15,000 nucleotides of DNA from Symbiodinium natans (GCA_905221605.1 CAJNDS010002324.1:777501-792500), one strand, 5' to 3'. Counted from the first letter of the stretch, positions 1 through 7,160 are shown. Translations and numbers: made by a program. The notes: generated by a model from the letters alone, not told the origin.

Positions 1-560
1 CCAGTCTTGGGACGCACCCAAACGCGTACTTCCGTGCACAGGTGGCACGCCTTCCGCCGACCTTCGGCTGGACACTGCCAGTCCCGCCCGCGCAATCCCA
101 CGCGTTTCCGGAATTTAATATACATGATACACATGTTGCTAAGCAGCTGTTGCTCTAGGACGATTATGCTGCAAGCTACTCCAATGGATGCTAACCGCGT
201 ACAAACCACCAAGGACGTCGACGACAGGTAGCAGGACGAGCCCCTCATGGCCGACTCATAGCAGAACATTAAGCTGCGCATGTCTGCGCACTCCGTCACT
301 CCTCGCCTCGCCACGCATGTTTCGCGGCGGGCGCCGTTCACGAATTCTGCTGAGCCTTTGCACATACCTCACCTTCAAACTCTCCCATCTGATGCTTGTC
401 CCATCTTGGGACACACCAGAACACGTAGCAGTTCCTTGGATCATGTTATTCGGAATGAAACTAGCCAAGCAACTTCCCGCCACCATCACAGTGAACACCA
501 TGAGCAGCATGAAAAACTCCTGAGCCCAACGCTCTGATGGTTGCCCCGCAAGGGTCCTAT
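1..560. other. Left part of unit A without a firm gene
   Basis: Minus-strand frames are open over much of 256-666, and a good donor (AAG/GTGAGG, read right to left near 378) is shared with B near 5176 and C near 11275. So this is probably exon and intron sequence of the second gene, but third-position bias between copies is weak and I cannot define exons. A diverged duplicate of bases 389-420 lies at 4764-4800 (see findings). Confidence 0.4.
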
Positions 561-571
561 GTAGAGAGCCA

Positions 572-886
572 GGAACCTCGAGAGAGCACCCCCCAAAAAA
601 AAGAACTGCAAAAGAACATGGGATGATCACAAATGTGACGGAGACGGAGGATGATGGCAAAGCCAAGGGACTGTGACGATTTGCAGGACCGCTCGATGGC
701 TCGGTCCGGATGCCCTTCCGGAACTATCATGAGACCTGCAGGCGAAAGGCAATCAGCTGCCAGGGCATTGCACCAAAAGTCGAAGGATAACAACCAAAAC
801 AAAACGAGGTCCGGGCAGAACGCCAGCACAAATGGCTTGGCCGCTCCAGCACGCAGAACGTGGAGAGGGCCCACGCCATTCTCACC
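572..886 (-). pseudogene. Second minus-strand gene, copy A, damaged by two deletions
   Basis: The equivalent of the 73-nt exon is 735-690 here, only 46 nt. Exactly 27 nt (nine codons) have gone, so the frame survives. The following exon, which should start at 576, is all but removed by a 230-bp deletion joining base 571 to 572. The upstream donor after 886 is intact. With most of an exon lost, this copy is unlikely to make the full product. Confidence 0.45.
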
Positions 887-988
887 TCGTCCGAAACATA
901 GTACTTCCAGCCCTGTACTCGTGGGTGCCCACACGTGCTAGCGCATGTTAGCTACACTGGTCTTGCATACTCCTGTGCGACGTGTATT

Positions 989-1625
989 TCAGGATATCAG
1001 GGCCAAGTCACTCAACAACGGGCATTGCAGGAAGAACCAGCAGATTGCGCTGCAGAGCAGGGACTCAGTGAGGACCACAGGCAGCAACCGGGGGTCGAGA
1101 TTGTCCCAGCAGGTGGTATTTGCCGCCGGGGCCTTCGCAGGAAGCGCACGACCAAAACAAAGAATGCTGCTACAAGTACCTGGCCTCGGTCTGGGTCTTG
1201 GCAGATGGGGAGCCCATGTCCTCCTCCTCACCCTCCATGAACCGGATCACCTGCACTCACTCTGCAGCGCAGCTGCAGAGTGAGTGCACGTGATCCGGTT
1301 CATGGAGGGTGAGGAGGAGTCCAAGTTGACGCGACTTCGAATGCGAGGGTTCGCAGGGCGCGGCCCGCGCCGAGCGGGGCCTCTTGCACATCGCTGCGCC
1401 TGCGCAGGCGGCTCCGGCGTCCGTTGTTTCCTGCCGCAGAGACGAAGATGCAAGGGTCCAGAAATGACCAGAAACCAGGAGGTCCGCCAAATAAGGGAAG
1501 TTCGAAAGAATCAAGAAAAAATCATACCCCAAAAAGTCAGATGGCCTCGGTCCAATGGCACTTTCCCTCAGCTCAAGGACCCACCGAGGCCCTCGGTGAG
1601 TCCTTGAGCTGAGGGACAGTGCCAT
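989..1625 (-). CDS. Four-exon membrane-protein gene, copy A, with two palindromic insertions
   Basis: Minus-strand exons correspond to 1625-1592, 1430-1336, 1250-1185 and 1132-989. Exons 2-4 have exactly the same lengths as in copy B and an intact frame ending in TGA. Intron 2 is 85 nt instead of 46 because it holds an inverted copy of the next exon's start (palindrome 1221-1319). The exon 1/intron 1 junction is also altered: an inverted copy of exon 1's end was added just after it (palindrome 1553-1627), so the GC or GT donor used in B no longer joins in phase. The hydrophobic C-terminal segment is preserved, with Glu for Val and Ile for Val replacements. Either another donor is used or this copy is losing function. 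Confidence 0.5.
1221..1319. repeat. Large palindrome 1, copy A (47-nt arms, 5-nt loop)
   Basis: Arms 1221-1267 and 1273-1319 are inverted copies with a single mismatch, around the loop cgcag. The left arm is the start of exon 3 plus the intron end of the four-exon gene (minus strand); the right arm lies within intron 2. Copy B has only the left-arm sequence (from about 7394), so the right arm is an added inverted duplicate. In pre-mRNA it would fold the 3' splice site into a hairpin. Confidence 0.9.
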
Positions 1626-1627
1626 TG
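1553..1627. repeat. Large palindrome 2, copy A (36-nt arms, 3-nt loop)
   Basis: Arms 1553-1588 and 1592-1627 pair at 34 of 36 positions. The right arm is exon 1 of the four-exon gene including its ATG; the left arm is an extra inverted copy placed at the exon 1/intron 1 junction. Copy B has only the exon-side arm (7679-7712), and lacks the palindrome. Confidence 0.9.
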
Positions 1628-1700
1628 CGCTGCGGTCGTTCTCCTGTGGAAACCGCAGGATGGGAAGCGCACTGGGAAGTCATGACATTCTATACGACAA

Positions 1701-1815
1701 GTATACTTGGAGGATCATGGGTACTTGTAACCCCAACTATAAGTCTACTTATTACCTACTTAGGGGAGTTAGGGTTATAACCGGAGTTTTCAGTACCCTG
1801 AACCTACAAGTATAC
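1701..1815. mobile_element. MITE-like palindromic element 1, copy A
   Basis: A 115-bp element with imperfect terminal inverted repeats. The left end is gtatacttggaggatcatgg; the right end, read on the other strand, is gtatacttgtaggttcaggg. The symmetry extends further inward less perfectly. Ends GTA/TAC would allow a TA target duplication, as in Tc1/mariner-type MITEs, but this is not proved because all copies sit at the same site. It lies about 75 bp upstream of the start of the four-exon gene. Confidence 0.6.
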
Positions 1816-2487
1816 CCACCCCAAACAAAATCCCCCGGAAGGGTGAACGAAATGTTACACAGGCTGCCGATGGCGACATCATCGGCTTCAGGTGGCCGCT
1901 GTGAAGGTCAGAACACGTAGGTGACGCAGGTCACTGAATTGAAAACGTGGAAGCCAACACCCGGACATGGGAGTGGGCGAGGAGACAGCGCTGATCGCTA
2001 GCACAACTTTTCAGAATAAGAAAGAACAAGGACCATGTCTATCTACGTCTATCCGCTGGGCTTCAGATGCAACATCGCCCTCAGCTTCTTAACAAACGAA
2101 GACGGGTTCAACTTGGAGATGGACGACTTGCAGGGATGGACTGCGCAGGGCTTGGAAGGCTCAGCCTCTGGCTGTTGCGCAGGCGTAGTACTTCATTGTC
2201 ATTTCGCCAAGCATGCGACTGCTGCAAGACTTGGCTTTCCATGCCATGAACATTCGACATGGGTTTCCTTCACCGGGGAATCACATGGGCGATGATGTCT
2301 CTCAGTTTTGTTGTGTGGGAACAGGAACCAGGAACAAGACAGCTTCGCCCGCTGCTCAATTAGACGCAACATTCCAACTGTGCACTTTACTTTTGGCCTG
2401 AAAATGTCAATTTGCACGCCAATCACTCAACTGTCATGTCATGTGCGCAGCGTGCTCCAACACAAACTCGAATCCCTGCCCTACACA
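1816..2487. other. Region between element 1 and the acidic exon, copy A
   Basis: A minus-strand reading frame conserved in all copies (A 2426-2199; B 8485-8261; C 13584-13213) reads FRPKVKCTVGMLRLIEQRAK then SCSWFLFPH. It is preceded by tttcag, a plausible acceptor. Changes between copies are mostly replacements, so selection is not shown. It may be a further exon of the third gene or decaying sequence. Nothing else recognised; the same applies to 7891-8562 and 12973-13659. Confidence 0.35.
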
Positions 2488-2903
2488 CTGCAGCACCCGC
2501 ACCTCACTGAGGTCCGCAGCGGTAGACAGCAACAACTCATCATCGGAGTCCTCACTTCCGGTATCCGTGTGCGCTCGGCTGTGACTCAACAAGCTCTATT
2601 CACGCATCCTCGGCGCCTGTTGAAACTACTTTTGCAAGTCATGAGTGAAGCCGTCTGTTCCTATGCTGCTGTGCCGTTCCGAGGTACGCTCTCCGCGAGT
2701 TGTTGCTGCTGCAGCGCTTGCAGGCATGCGGAGGCCATGGCCACAAAGAGAAGGAGTATGCAAACAACACACACAGCCTTGAGCTTAAATCAATCCACTG
2801 CGCTGGCAATGTTGACAACACAGCAAGTCGCTCCATGGACCCGCAAGGCTTCACAACACAAGGGCGCATCTAGGTTTCGGATTTGCGGGCTTTGAGGTCT
2901 CAT
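2488..2903 (-). CDS. Third minus-strand gene, 5' part, copy A (first exon and acidic exon)
   Basis: Exon 1 is proposed at 2903-2799: ATG directly downstream, on this strand, of a C/G homopolymer, then 35 codons (MRPQSPQIRNLDAPL...) and a GTG donor, phase 0. Three of five changes to B in this exon are synonymous third-position changes. A second firm segment is 2584-2488, reading HSRAHTDTGSEDSDDELLLS then TAADLSEVRVLQ, an acidic low-complexity stretch. It has one change in 97 nt to B (synonymous), and two of three changes between B and C are synonymous. A middle exon must lie between 2720 and 2620, ending at caaaa/gtag (phase 2), which matches the acidic exon; its start is not resolved. A long plus-strand reading frame overlaps here but is broken in B and C. 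Function unknown. Confidence 0.38.
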
Positions 2904-2904
2904 T

Positions 2905-2920
2905 GGGGGGGGGGGGGGGG
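2905..2920. repeat. Poly-G tract (16 G) at start of third gene, copy A
   Basis: Homopolymer one base beyond the minus-strand ATG at 2903. The same site has 16 G in B (8990-9005, plus shorter runs) and 22 G in C (14078-14099). Possible slippage or G-quadruplex site. Confidence 0.9.
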
Positions 2921-3031
2921 TAGTTCTATCTTTCGGGCAAGGGGTATATATTGGCTATGATGTGCAGGCTGCCTCGCACAAAACCAACCTTCCAGGCCGA
3001 AACCCTACCAACCCGCAACCACCATGAGAAG

Positions 3032-3179
3032 CCCTAAACCCTAAACCCTAAACCCTAAACCCTAAACCCTAAACCCTAAACCCTAAACCCTAGACCCTAG
3101 ACCCTACTAGACCCTAAACCCTGAACCCTAAATCTTGAACCCTAAGCCCTAAACCCTATAAACCCCAAACCCCAAACCC
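3032..3179. repeat. Interstitial telomere repeat, C-strand orientation, copy A
   Basis: About eight perfect CCCTAAA units (3032-3091), then degenerate units (ccctaga, ccctgaa, ccctaag, cccaaac) to 3179. Degeneration increases rightward, away from the perfect part. Confidence 0.95.
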
Positions 3180-3310
3180 TCCCTCCCCCGCCAAAAATCA
3201 AAAGCACCGGCCTGACCATGGCCCCCCAGCTGGGAGGGCGAAGGCAAGGCCCCTCCGCTCTACCAGCCCTCTAAGGGCCCCTGAAGCCAGTCTGCCGGAC
3301 GTCATCTCGG
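3180..3310. other. Conserved core between opposed telomere blocks, copy A
   Basis: Non-telomeric DNA (gcaccggcctgaccatgg, then agggcgaaggcaaggcccct) found between the two telomere blocks in all three copies (9264-9396 and 14326-14450 in B and C). It is well conserved although its flanks vary. No reading frame or RNA gene recognised. Confidence 0.6.
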
Positions 3311-3330
3311 GGGTTTAGGGTTCAGGGTTG
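3311..3330. repeat. Short telomere-like repeat, G-strand orientation, copy A
   Basis: ggtttagggttcagggtt: about two units facing opposite to the block at 3032, at the far side of a conserved core. Confidence 0.75.
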
Positions 3331-3591
3331 ATGATAGAACTTTTTGGAGACCTTTGGGGTTCATGGGGCTAGTCGGATTGATAGGGCTCTGGGGCTTATG
3401 TCGGGCTTGGTTGGGTTTTGTTGGGGGTGGCGGGGGCCTGGAAGGGCTCTCAAAGCTTGCAAGAGGGCTGTTCAGGAAGCGCTTGGGCGGATGGGGTTCG
3501 TTTTTTGGGTTTCCCATTTGCTGAACTTAAAAATGCTTCAAGCCCTACAGGGCTTCATGGGGAGTTGGCCGTTTGGGAGTGGCGAAAAGCG
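3331..3591. other. G-rich spacer right of the telomere block, copy A
   Basis: G-biased plus strand (ggggttcatggggctagt and similar) conserved in B (9480-9745) and C (14600-14909). Each copy has its own small indels. No supported gene. Confidence 0.5.
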
Positions 3592-3663
3592 CTGCAGAGA
3601 GCTGCACGCCTCTTCTACTATTTGGTTATAAGACCCCGCCACAAACATCCCTCTCTTGCCCTT
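3592..3663 (-). other. Conserved minus-strand segment, KGKRG...VAG type, copy A
   Basis: Minus-strand frame reads KGKRGMFVAG then QIVEEACSSLQ. Compared with B and C, A lacks exactly 3 nt, so the frame is kept. Amino-acid changes among copies are mild (Val/Ile/Met, Glu/Lys, Gln/Glu). It lies just beyond the stop of the acidic tail and could be a further exon joined by a splice around that stop, or the start of a separate short gene. Coding status is uncertain. Confidence 0.22.
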
Positions 3664-3737
3664 ATAAGGAAGAAGACTATGCCATTTTTTGGGGGGTTCT
3701 TATGTCAATGTAGCTCCTTTTAAGGAAGCTATTTTGA

Positions 3738-3749
3738 GGGGGGGGGGGG
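3738..3749. repeat. Poly-G tract (12 G), copy A
   Basis: Lies 18 bases downstream, on the minus strand, of the acidic-tail stop, within a locally duplicated motif (ttttttggggggttcttatgt at 3684 and again at 3737). Copy B has only one version of this motif. Confidence 0.85.
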
Positions 3750-3767
3750 TTCTTATGTAGCTCTTTT

Positions 3768-3854
3768 TCAACCGCCCGATTCCGCGGCTGCTTGGCTTTG
3801 GCTCTCGGTCTGTTCCGCCTCTGTTGGCTCCAGCTCTTCCAGAACATCCTCCAC
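3768..3854 (-). CDS. Terminal exon with acidic, Gln/Glu-rich tail, copy A
   Basis: On the minus strand this reads VEDVLEELEPTEAEQTESQS then QAAAESGG and a TGA stop. It is an acidic C-terminal tail typical of eukaryotic low-complexity ends. The four or so differences to B include two synonymous third-position changes (ACC/ACT, AGC/AGT) and one Ala/Thr. The frame stays open some way upstream on this strand (above 3854), where the acceptor is unclear. It may be the end of the second gene continuing from the next unit, or a separate gene. Confidence 0.3.
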   Translation of the reverse strand: MEDVLEELEPTEAEQTESQSQAAAESGG

Positions 3855-4778
3855 ACACGGGCATCTCCCAAAATAGGGGGTACCCCTTTTGTTTACCCCG
3901 AATAGAAACCCCCCAAAAAGGGTACCACCATTATAATGAGTACCCCCAAAGTCCCGGATGGGGGTCTGAATGGCCTACTGCGCCAGTTCAACGAACCGCC
4001 AGAAGACGAGCCAAGTAAAGAGAACTAGAAACCAGTACCTTTCCAAATCGACGCACAGGGTTTGGAGGTTCATGGGTCGTTAGGGTTATAGGTACCCGAC
4101 ATATTATGGTTATCAGTGTAGTTACCATACTTGGAACCCTACTCTAGATATAGCTACCCATGAACCTCCAAGTGGAGATGTAAGTCTGGACGCTTGGAGC
4201 AGCATGCGATGCTCTTGGAGCACCGCAACAGAACGGCATCCACATCATTGAGCAATTGAGCATTCTGAGCGTATGCGGGCTTGACAGCCAGCACAAACAA
4301 CAAACTGGAACTTTGGTGCGCACATGTGCGCACAGAAAGAAGAGACCCGGGTTGTGGATGACCTCACGCCAGTAGGCAAGGCGACGAAGTCAACACAAAG
4401 CCTATGTGCACCCTACCAGTCAGAGCTCTGGCCTTAGCACACCAGAGCATCTCAGGGTTCATGGGGGTCTCTGTTGACCCTCGGGTCTTTAGATTCACTG
4501 GCCTCCCCACGCTTGCTTTGGAGATTCTGAGGGCGAGACAACCCACTTCGGCAGATAAACATACCCAACCTGCCACTGTATACGGATGCCACAGACGCCG
4601 AAACTTGAATGGTTTGATAACATATCATAATACATCGGCCACCTTTGTGAGTGACTGTCTGTGAGTCTTCCAAAGATAGAACACCTCTTTTCACGCAGCT
4701 GGCAAGCACCGGTCGCCACGCCGCAGGATTCGCAGCGTGGAAGGCTCGTCACGAGTGGAATTCGTCTGATGCATCGGT
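3855..4778. other. Right part of unit A: spacer, element 2 and conserved open segment
   Basis: It holds GGTACC-centred inverted motifs (3880-3925), MITE-like element 2 and then 4364-4580. There both strands have frames conserved with B (minus: LALRISKASVGRP; plus: GFMGVSVDPRVFRF). Differences to B (10477-10690) are mostly replacements in either frame, so I call no gene. The junction with unit B follows. Confidence 0.35.
4062..4171. mobile_element. MITE-like palindromic element 2, copy A
   Basis: Perfect 16-bp terminal inverted repeats ttggaggttcatgggt / acccatgaacctccaa enclose about 80 bp with looser internal symmetry (tagggtt... and tatggtta motifs on both arms). The end motif is nearly the same as in element 1 (ttggaggttcatgggta), so both probably belong to one family that inserted twice in the ancestral unit. 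Confidence 0.6.
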
Positions 4779-5411
4779 CCCGTCTTGGGACGCACCCAAA
4801 CGCGTGCTGCCGTGCGCAGGTGGCACATCTTCCGCCGACCTTCGGCTGGACACTGCCAGTCCCGCCCACACGTTTTCCGGAACTTCCCTGCACATGTTGC
4901 TAAACAGCTGTTGCTAATAAAGACGACTTATATGCTGCAAGCTACTCCAACGGATGCTAACCGCATACAAACCACCAAGGACGTCGACGACGGCTGGTAG
5001 GACGAGCCTTCATGGCCGACTCGTAGCCTACCTCTTCTCCCTGCACATGAGACTTTTCGGACATTAAGCTGCGCATGTCTGCGCACTCCGTCACTCCACG
5101 CCACGCCACGCATGTTTCGCGGCGCGCGCCGTTCACGAATTCCGCTGAGCCTTTGCACATGCCTCACCTTAAAACTCTCCCATCTGATGCTTGTCCCATC
5201 TTGGGACACACCAGAACAAGTAGCAGTTCCTTGGATCATGTTGGCCGAAATTGCCCCAACCCTGCCGCTTCCCCTACCAGTACAGGCCAGCAACGTGCTG
5301 ATACTTCGCCAGAGAAGAGCCTGAGAGTGTCTGACCTGCTGCCCCTGCAGATCAGGCTCATGTGCCAGCCCTTGTCCCAGCGATTTCGCGTGGGGTCCTC
5401 AGACAAACTCA

Positions 5412-6076
5412 AACTCCCCGGGAACGCGCGACCCGAACTACGCATGCCACATCATTCCACCGGCGCTCATTGAAGTCATGGGTTTGGCTTAGAATATTTA
5501 GTCTACATGGTGAACGCCAAGGAATCCAAGGGGCATAGCGGAATGTGTCGAACTTGTCGTTGAATTCTTCGATGTCCAGCTCTCCGACCCACTTCGAGGT
5601 GCCCGCCCTAAAGTGCTCAAAGAAGACGGATGCTCACAGTTCTGGCTCACGAGCCATGCCCACTCCACTCACGCGCACACACACACACACACACCCACGC
5701 ATGCACGCATGCACGCACGCCCGCCCGTCCGCCCGCCCGCCCGCACACACGCACGCGCGGACACAGACTGAGACCTGCAAAGAGAATAGCAAGAGAGTGT
5801 AGCCAACTGAGAGCACCACTCCAAATCGTCCACAACGTAGTTTAGGTCGTCCTTCCATTCGTTTGCCAACTCATTCCTCCAAGCATGCAATCACACAAAA
5901 CTCTAAGCCATGAGATCGTCAATCCAGCACGGGGTGCACGGGGGTGTCCTCGAAACGAAGGCCACGTGCAGGCGTACAATCGGGAGTAGACCATACGCAA
6001 ATACCGCAACGTAGGTCAAGTGGGCGGCCTCGTCTTCACGAGCGAGAGGCAACGAGAGCCAGAACTCGAAATGCAT
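5412..6076 (-). CDS. Candidate exon chain in the B-only segment (tentative)
   Basis: Several minus-strand stretches look coding and join in phase. The stretch 5876-5817 reads NELANEWKDDLNYVVDDLE and ends at TG/GTGC (phase 2). It continues after a 209-nt intron holding the GT repeat at 5607 (acceptor cactttag): AGTSKWVGELDIEEFNDKFD then TFRYAPWIPW, open to 5412. G/C fills about 78% of third positions in the first 27 codons of the second stretch. Further upstream, 6076-5903 is open from an ATG (MHFEFWLSLPLAREDEAAHL...). With no second copy to compare, selection cannot be tested, and a 148-codon plus-strand reading frame (6020-6466) overlaps part of this. No family recognised. Confidence 0.28.
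5671..5764. repeat. CA and GCAC/CCCG compound microsatellite
   Basis: (CA)n, then (gcac/gcat)n, then (cccg)n, then ca/cg repeats. It is inside the B-only segment and, on the minus strand, inside the predicted 209-nt intron 5816-5608. Confidence 0.95.
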
Positions 6077-6489
6077 CACTGCGGAACTACCTACCTCTCA
6101 CTGTCGAGCAGTTTCAAGTGGTGTGAAGATTTCTGGAGCCCAGGGGCCAGCAAGCACTCCACGACCTGGGATCCAGCTGCTCTCAGCTTCGCATGCTTCA
6201 CAAAAAGGTTTTCGGAAGCTCTACGCCAGGAGCCAGGGCCCGGGCCCAGTGTTCGAGGCGAAAGAAAGTGGCGAGGAGGTAGACATCCACGATCAAGCCT
6301 CAGTTGGCGATTGACGGACAACAACGGAGATCTTCCACACAAAGTGACTTCTGCGCTACAAGAACACGCTTCTCGGATTCAGAATGAAACCAGCCAAGCA
6401 ATTTCCCGTCACCATCACAGTGAAGACCATAAGCAACATGAAAAACTCCTGACGCCAACGCTCTGATGGTTGCCCCGGAAAGGGTCCTA

Positions 6490-7038
6490 CGTAGTCACAT
6501 AAGGGCAGCTCACTGTTAAGCCTGTTAAGCGCACTGTTAAGCCAAGCTGCGCGGTGGTTGTATAAACCGATGCCATTGAGCAACCATCGGCAGAAATGGT
6601 CGTATCCTCGGATTCCAGGCATGCGGCCAGATCACACAAGAGCTGGGCTTCATGCGTATTGCCGTCGCCGGCCACGTCCCCGCCACAATTGCATGGCGAG
6701 GGTCTGCGTATGCGGCGCGGGAACCTCACCCCCGCAAAAAATGAACTGCAAAGAACATGGGATGATCACAAGGGTGACGGAGATGGAGGATCATGGCAAA
6801 GCCAAGGGGCTGTGACGATTTATAGGACCGCTCGATGGCGCGGTCCGGACACCCGTCCGGAACCATGCCGGGGTCCACTTGGCTGGCGAAGGCCATGAGG
6901 CCTGCAAGCGAAAGGCTATCAGGTGCCAGGGCACTGCACCAAAAAAGTCGGCAAAATGAGCTCCGGGCCGAACGCCAGCACGAATGGCATGGCAGCCCCA
7001 GCGCGCAGAACGTGGAGATCGCCCATGCCATTCTCACC
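6490..7038 (-). CDS. Exons of a second minus-strand gene, copy B (partial)
   Basis: This follows the four-exon gene on the same strand. The firmest exon is 6901-6829. It is preceded by a good acceptor (cgcttgcag) and reads LMAFASQVDPGMVPDGCPDR then AIE. Against copy C, most changes are at third positions; G/C fills about 88% of third positions. An upstream exon should end at 7038, where GAG/GTGAGA is a near-consensus donor; its phase (1) matches. A downstream exon beginning at 6724 (FPRRIRRPSPCNCGGDVAGD...) matches in phase 2 and stays open to 6490, with part of it (ESEDTTISADG) also showing third-position changes. Predicted introns are 136 and 104 nt. A possible next segment, 6486-6300, reads IRALASGVFHVAYGL, which faintly recalls an RCC1-type blade; I do not claim it. 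Start, end and function are unknown. Confidence 0.45.
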
Positions 7039-7160
7039 TCGTCCGAAACATACCGGGCTACAGTACGTCCAGCCCTGTACTCGCGGGCGCGGACGCGTGC
7101 TAGCGCATGTCATAGCTATACTGGTCTTGCATACTGCTGTGCGACGTGTTTTTCAGGATA

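Larger units (their letters stand above)
1..4778. repeat. Tandem subtelomere-like unit, copy A (left end probably truncated)
   Basis: Base 1 of the window matches base 4779 and base 10898, so the whole window is three copies of one unit placed head to tail. In minus-strand order each unit holds a telomere-repeat block, a candidate gene starting at a poly-G tract, a small MITE-like palindrome, a four-exon candidate gene and a second multi-exon candidate. Copy A is nearly identical to copy C (four substitutions counted over bases 1-540) but lacks 230 bp at position 571 and 27 bp at position 727 that B and C have. The unit boundary is arbitrary because the array is tandem. Confidence 0.95.
5244..6377. 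other. 1134-bp segment present only in copy B
   Basis: Flanks match A and C on both sides: ggatcatgttg ends at 5243 and the match resumes near 6378. In A and C these flanks are joined directly (A 446-453; C 11343-11350). I see no clear target-site duplication or terminal inverted repeat (only CCGA-like ends), so a transposon is not supported. It may be an insertion in B, or ancestral sequence lost from the ancestor of A and C. It contains a dinucleotide/tetranucleotide repeat and candidate exons described separately. Confidence 0.85.

Noticed and set aside
2639-2869. 76-codon minus-strand frame with identical length in A, B and C (also 8714-8944 and 13807-14037)
   Set aside because: Differences fall mostly at its second codon positions, i.e. 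third positions of another minus-strand frame, which I used for the third gene.
2308-2895. The longest open frame in the window, 195 codons on the plus strand in copy A
   Set aside because: It is interrupted in B and C, has no third-position bias in its frame, and overlaps minus-strand exons that do. Probably a by-product of the opposite strand.
4404-4664. Plus-strand frame conserved between A and B (GFMGVSVDPRVFRF)
   Set aside because: Every difference I checked between copies changes the amino acid, so there is no sign of coding constraint.
5545-5858. Several overlapping frames in the CA/CCCG repeat (Thr-His, Arg-Ala-Cys rich)
   Set aside because: Low-complexity repeat translated in all frames; no independent support.
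5244-6377. Complete transposon in copy B
   Set aside because: No target duplication, no real terminal inverted repeats and no recognisable transposase or reverse-transcriptase motif.
6020-6466. 148-codon plus-strand frame across the right edge of the B-only segment
   Set aside because: It runs into flanking repeat sequence that is non-coding in this frame, cannot be tested by copy comparison, and competes with better phased minus-strand exons. Kept as an open alternative only.
6300-6486. RCC1-type repeat (IRALASGVFHVAYGL...GWF)
   Set aside because: The resemblance is limited to a few residues, A and C have a stop in this frame, and no repeated blade pattern is visible.
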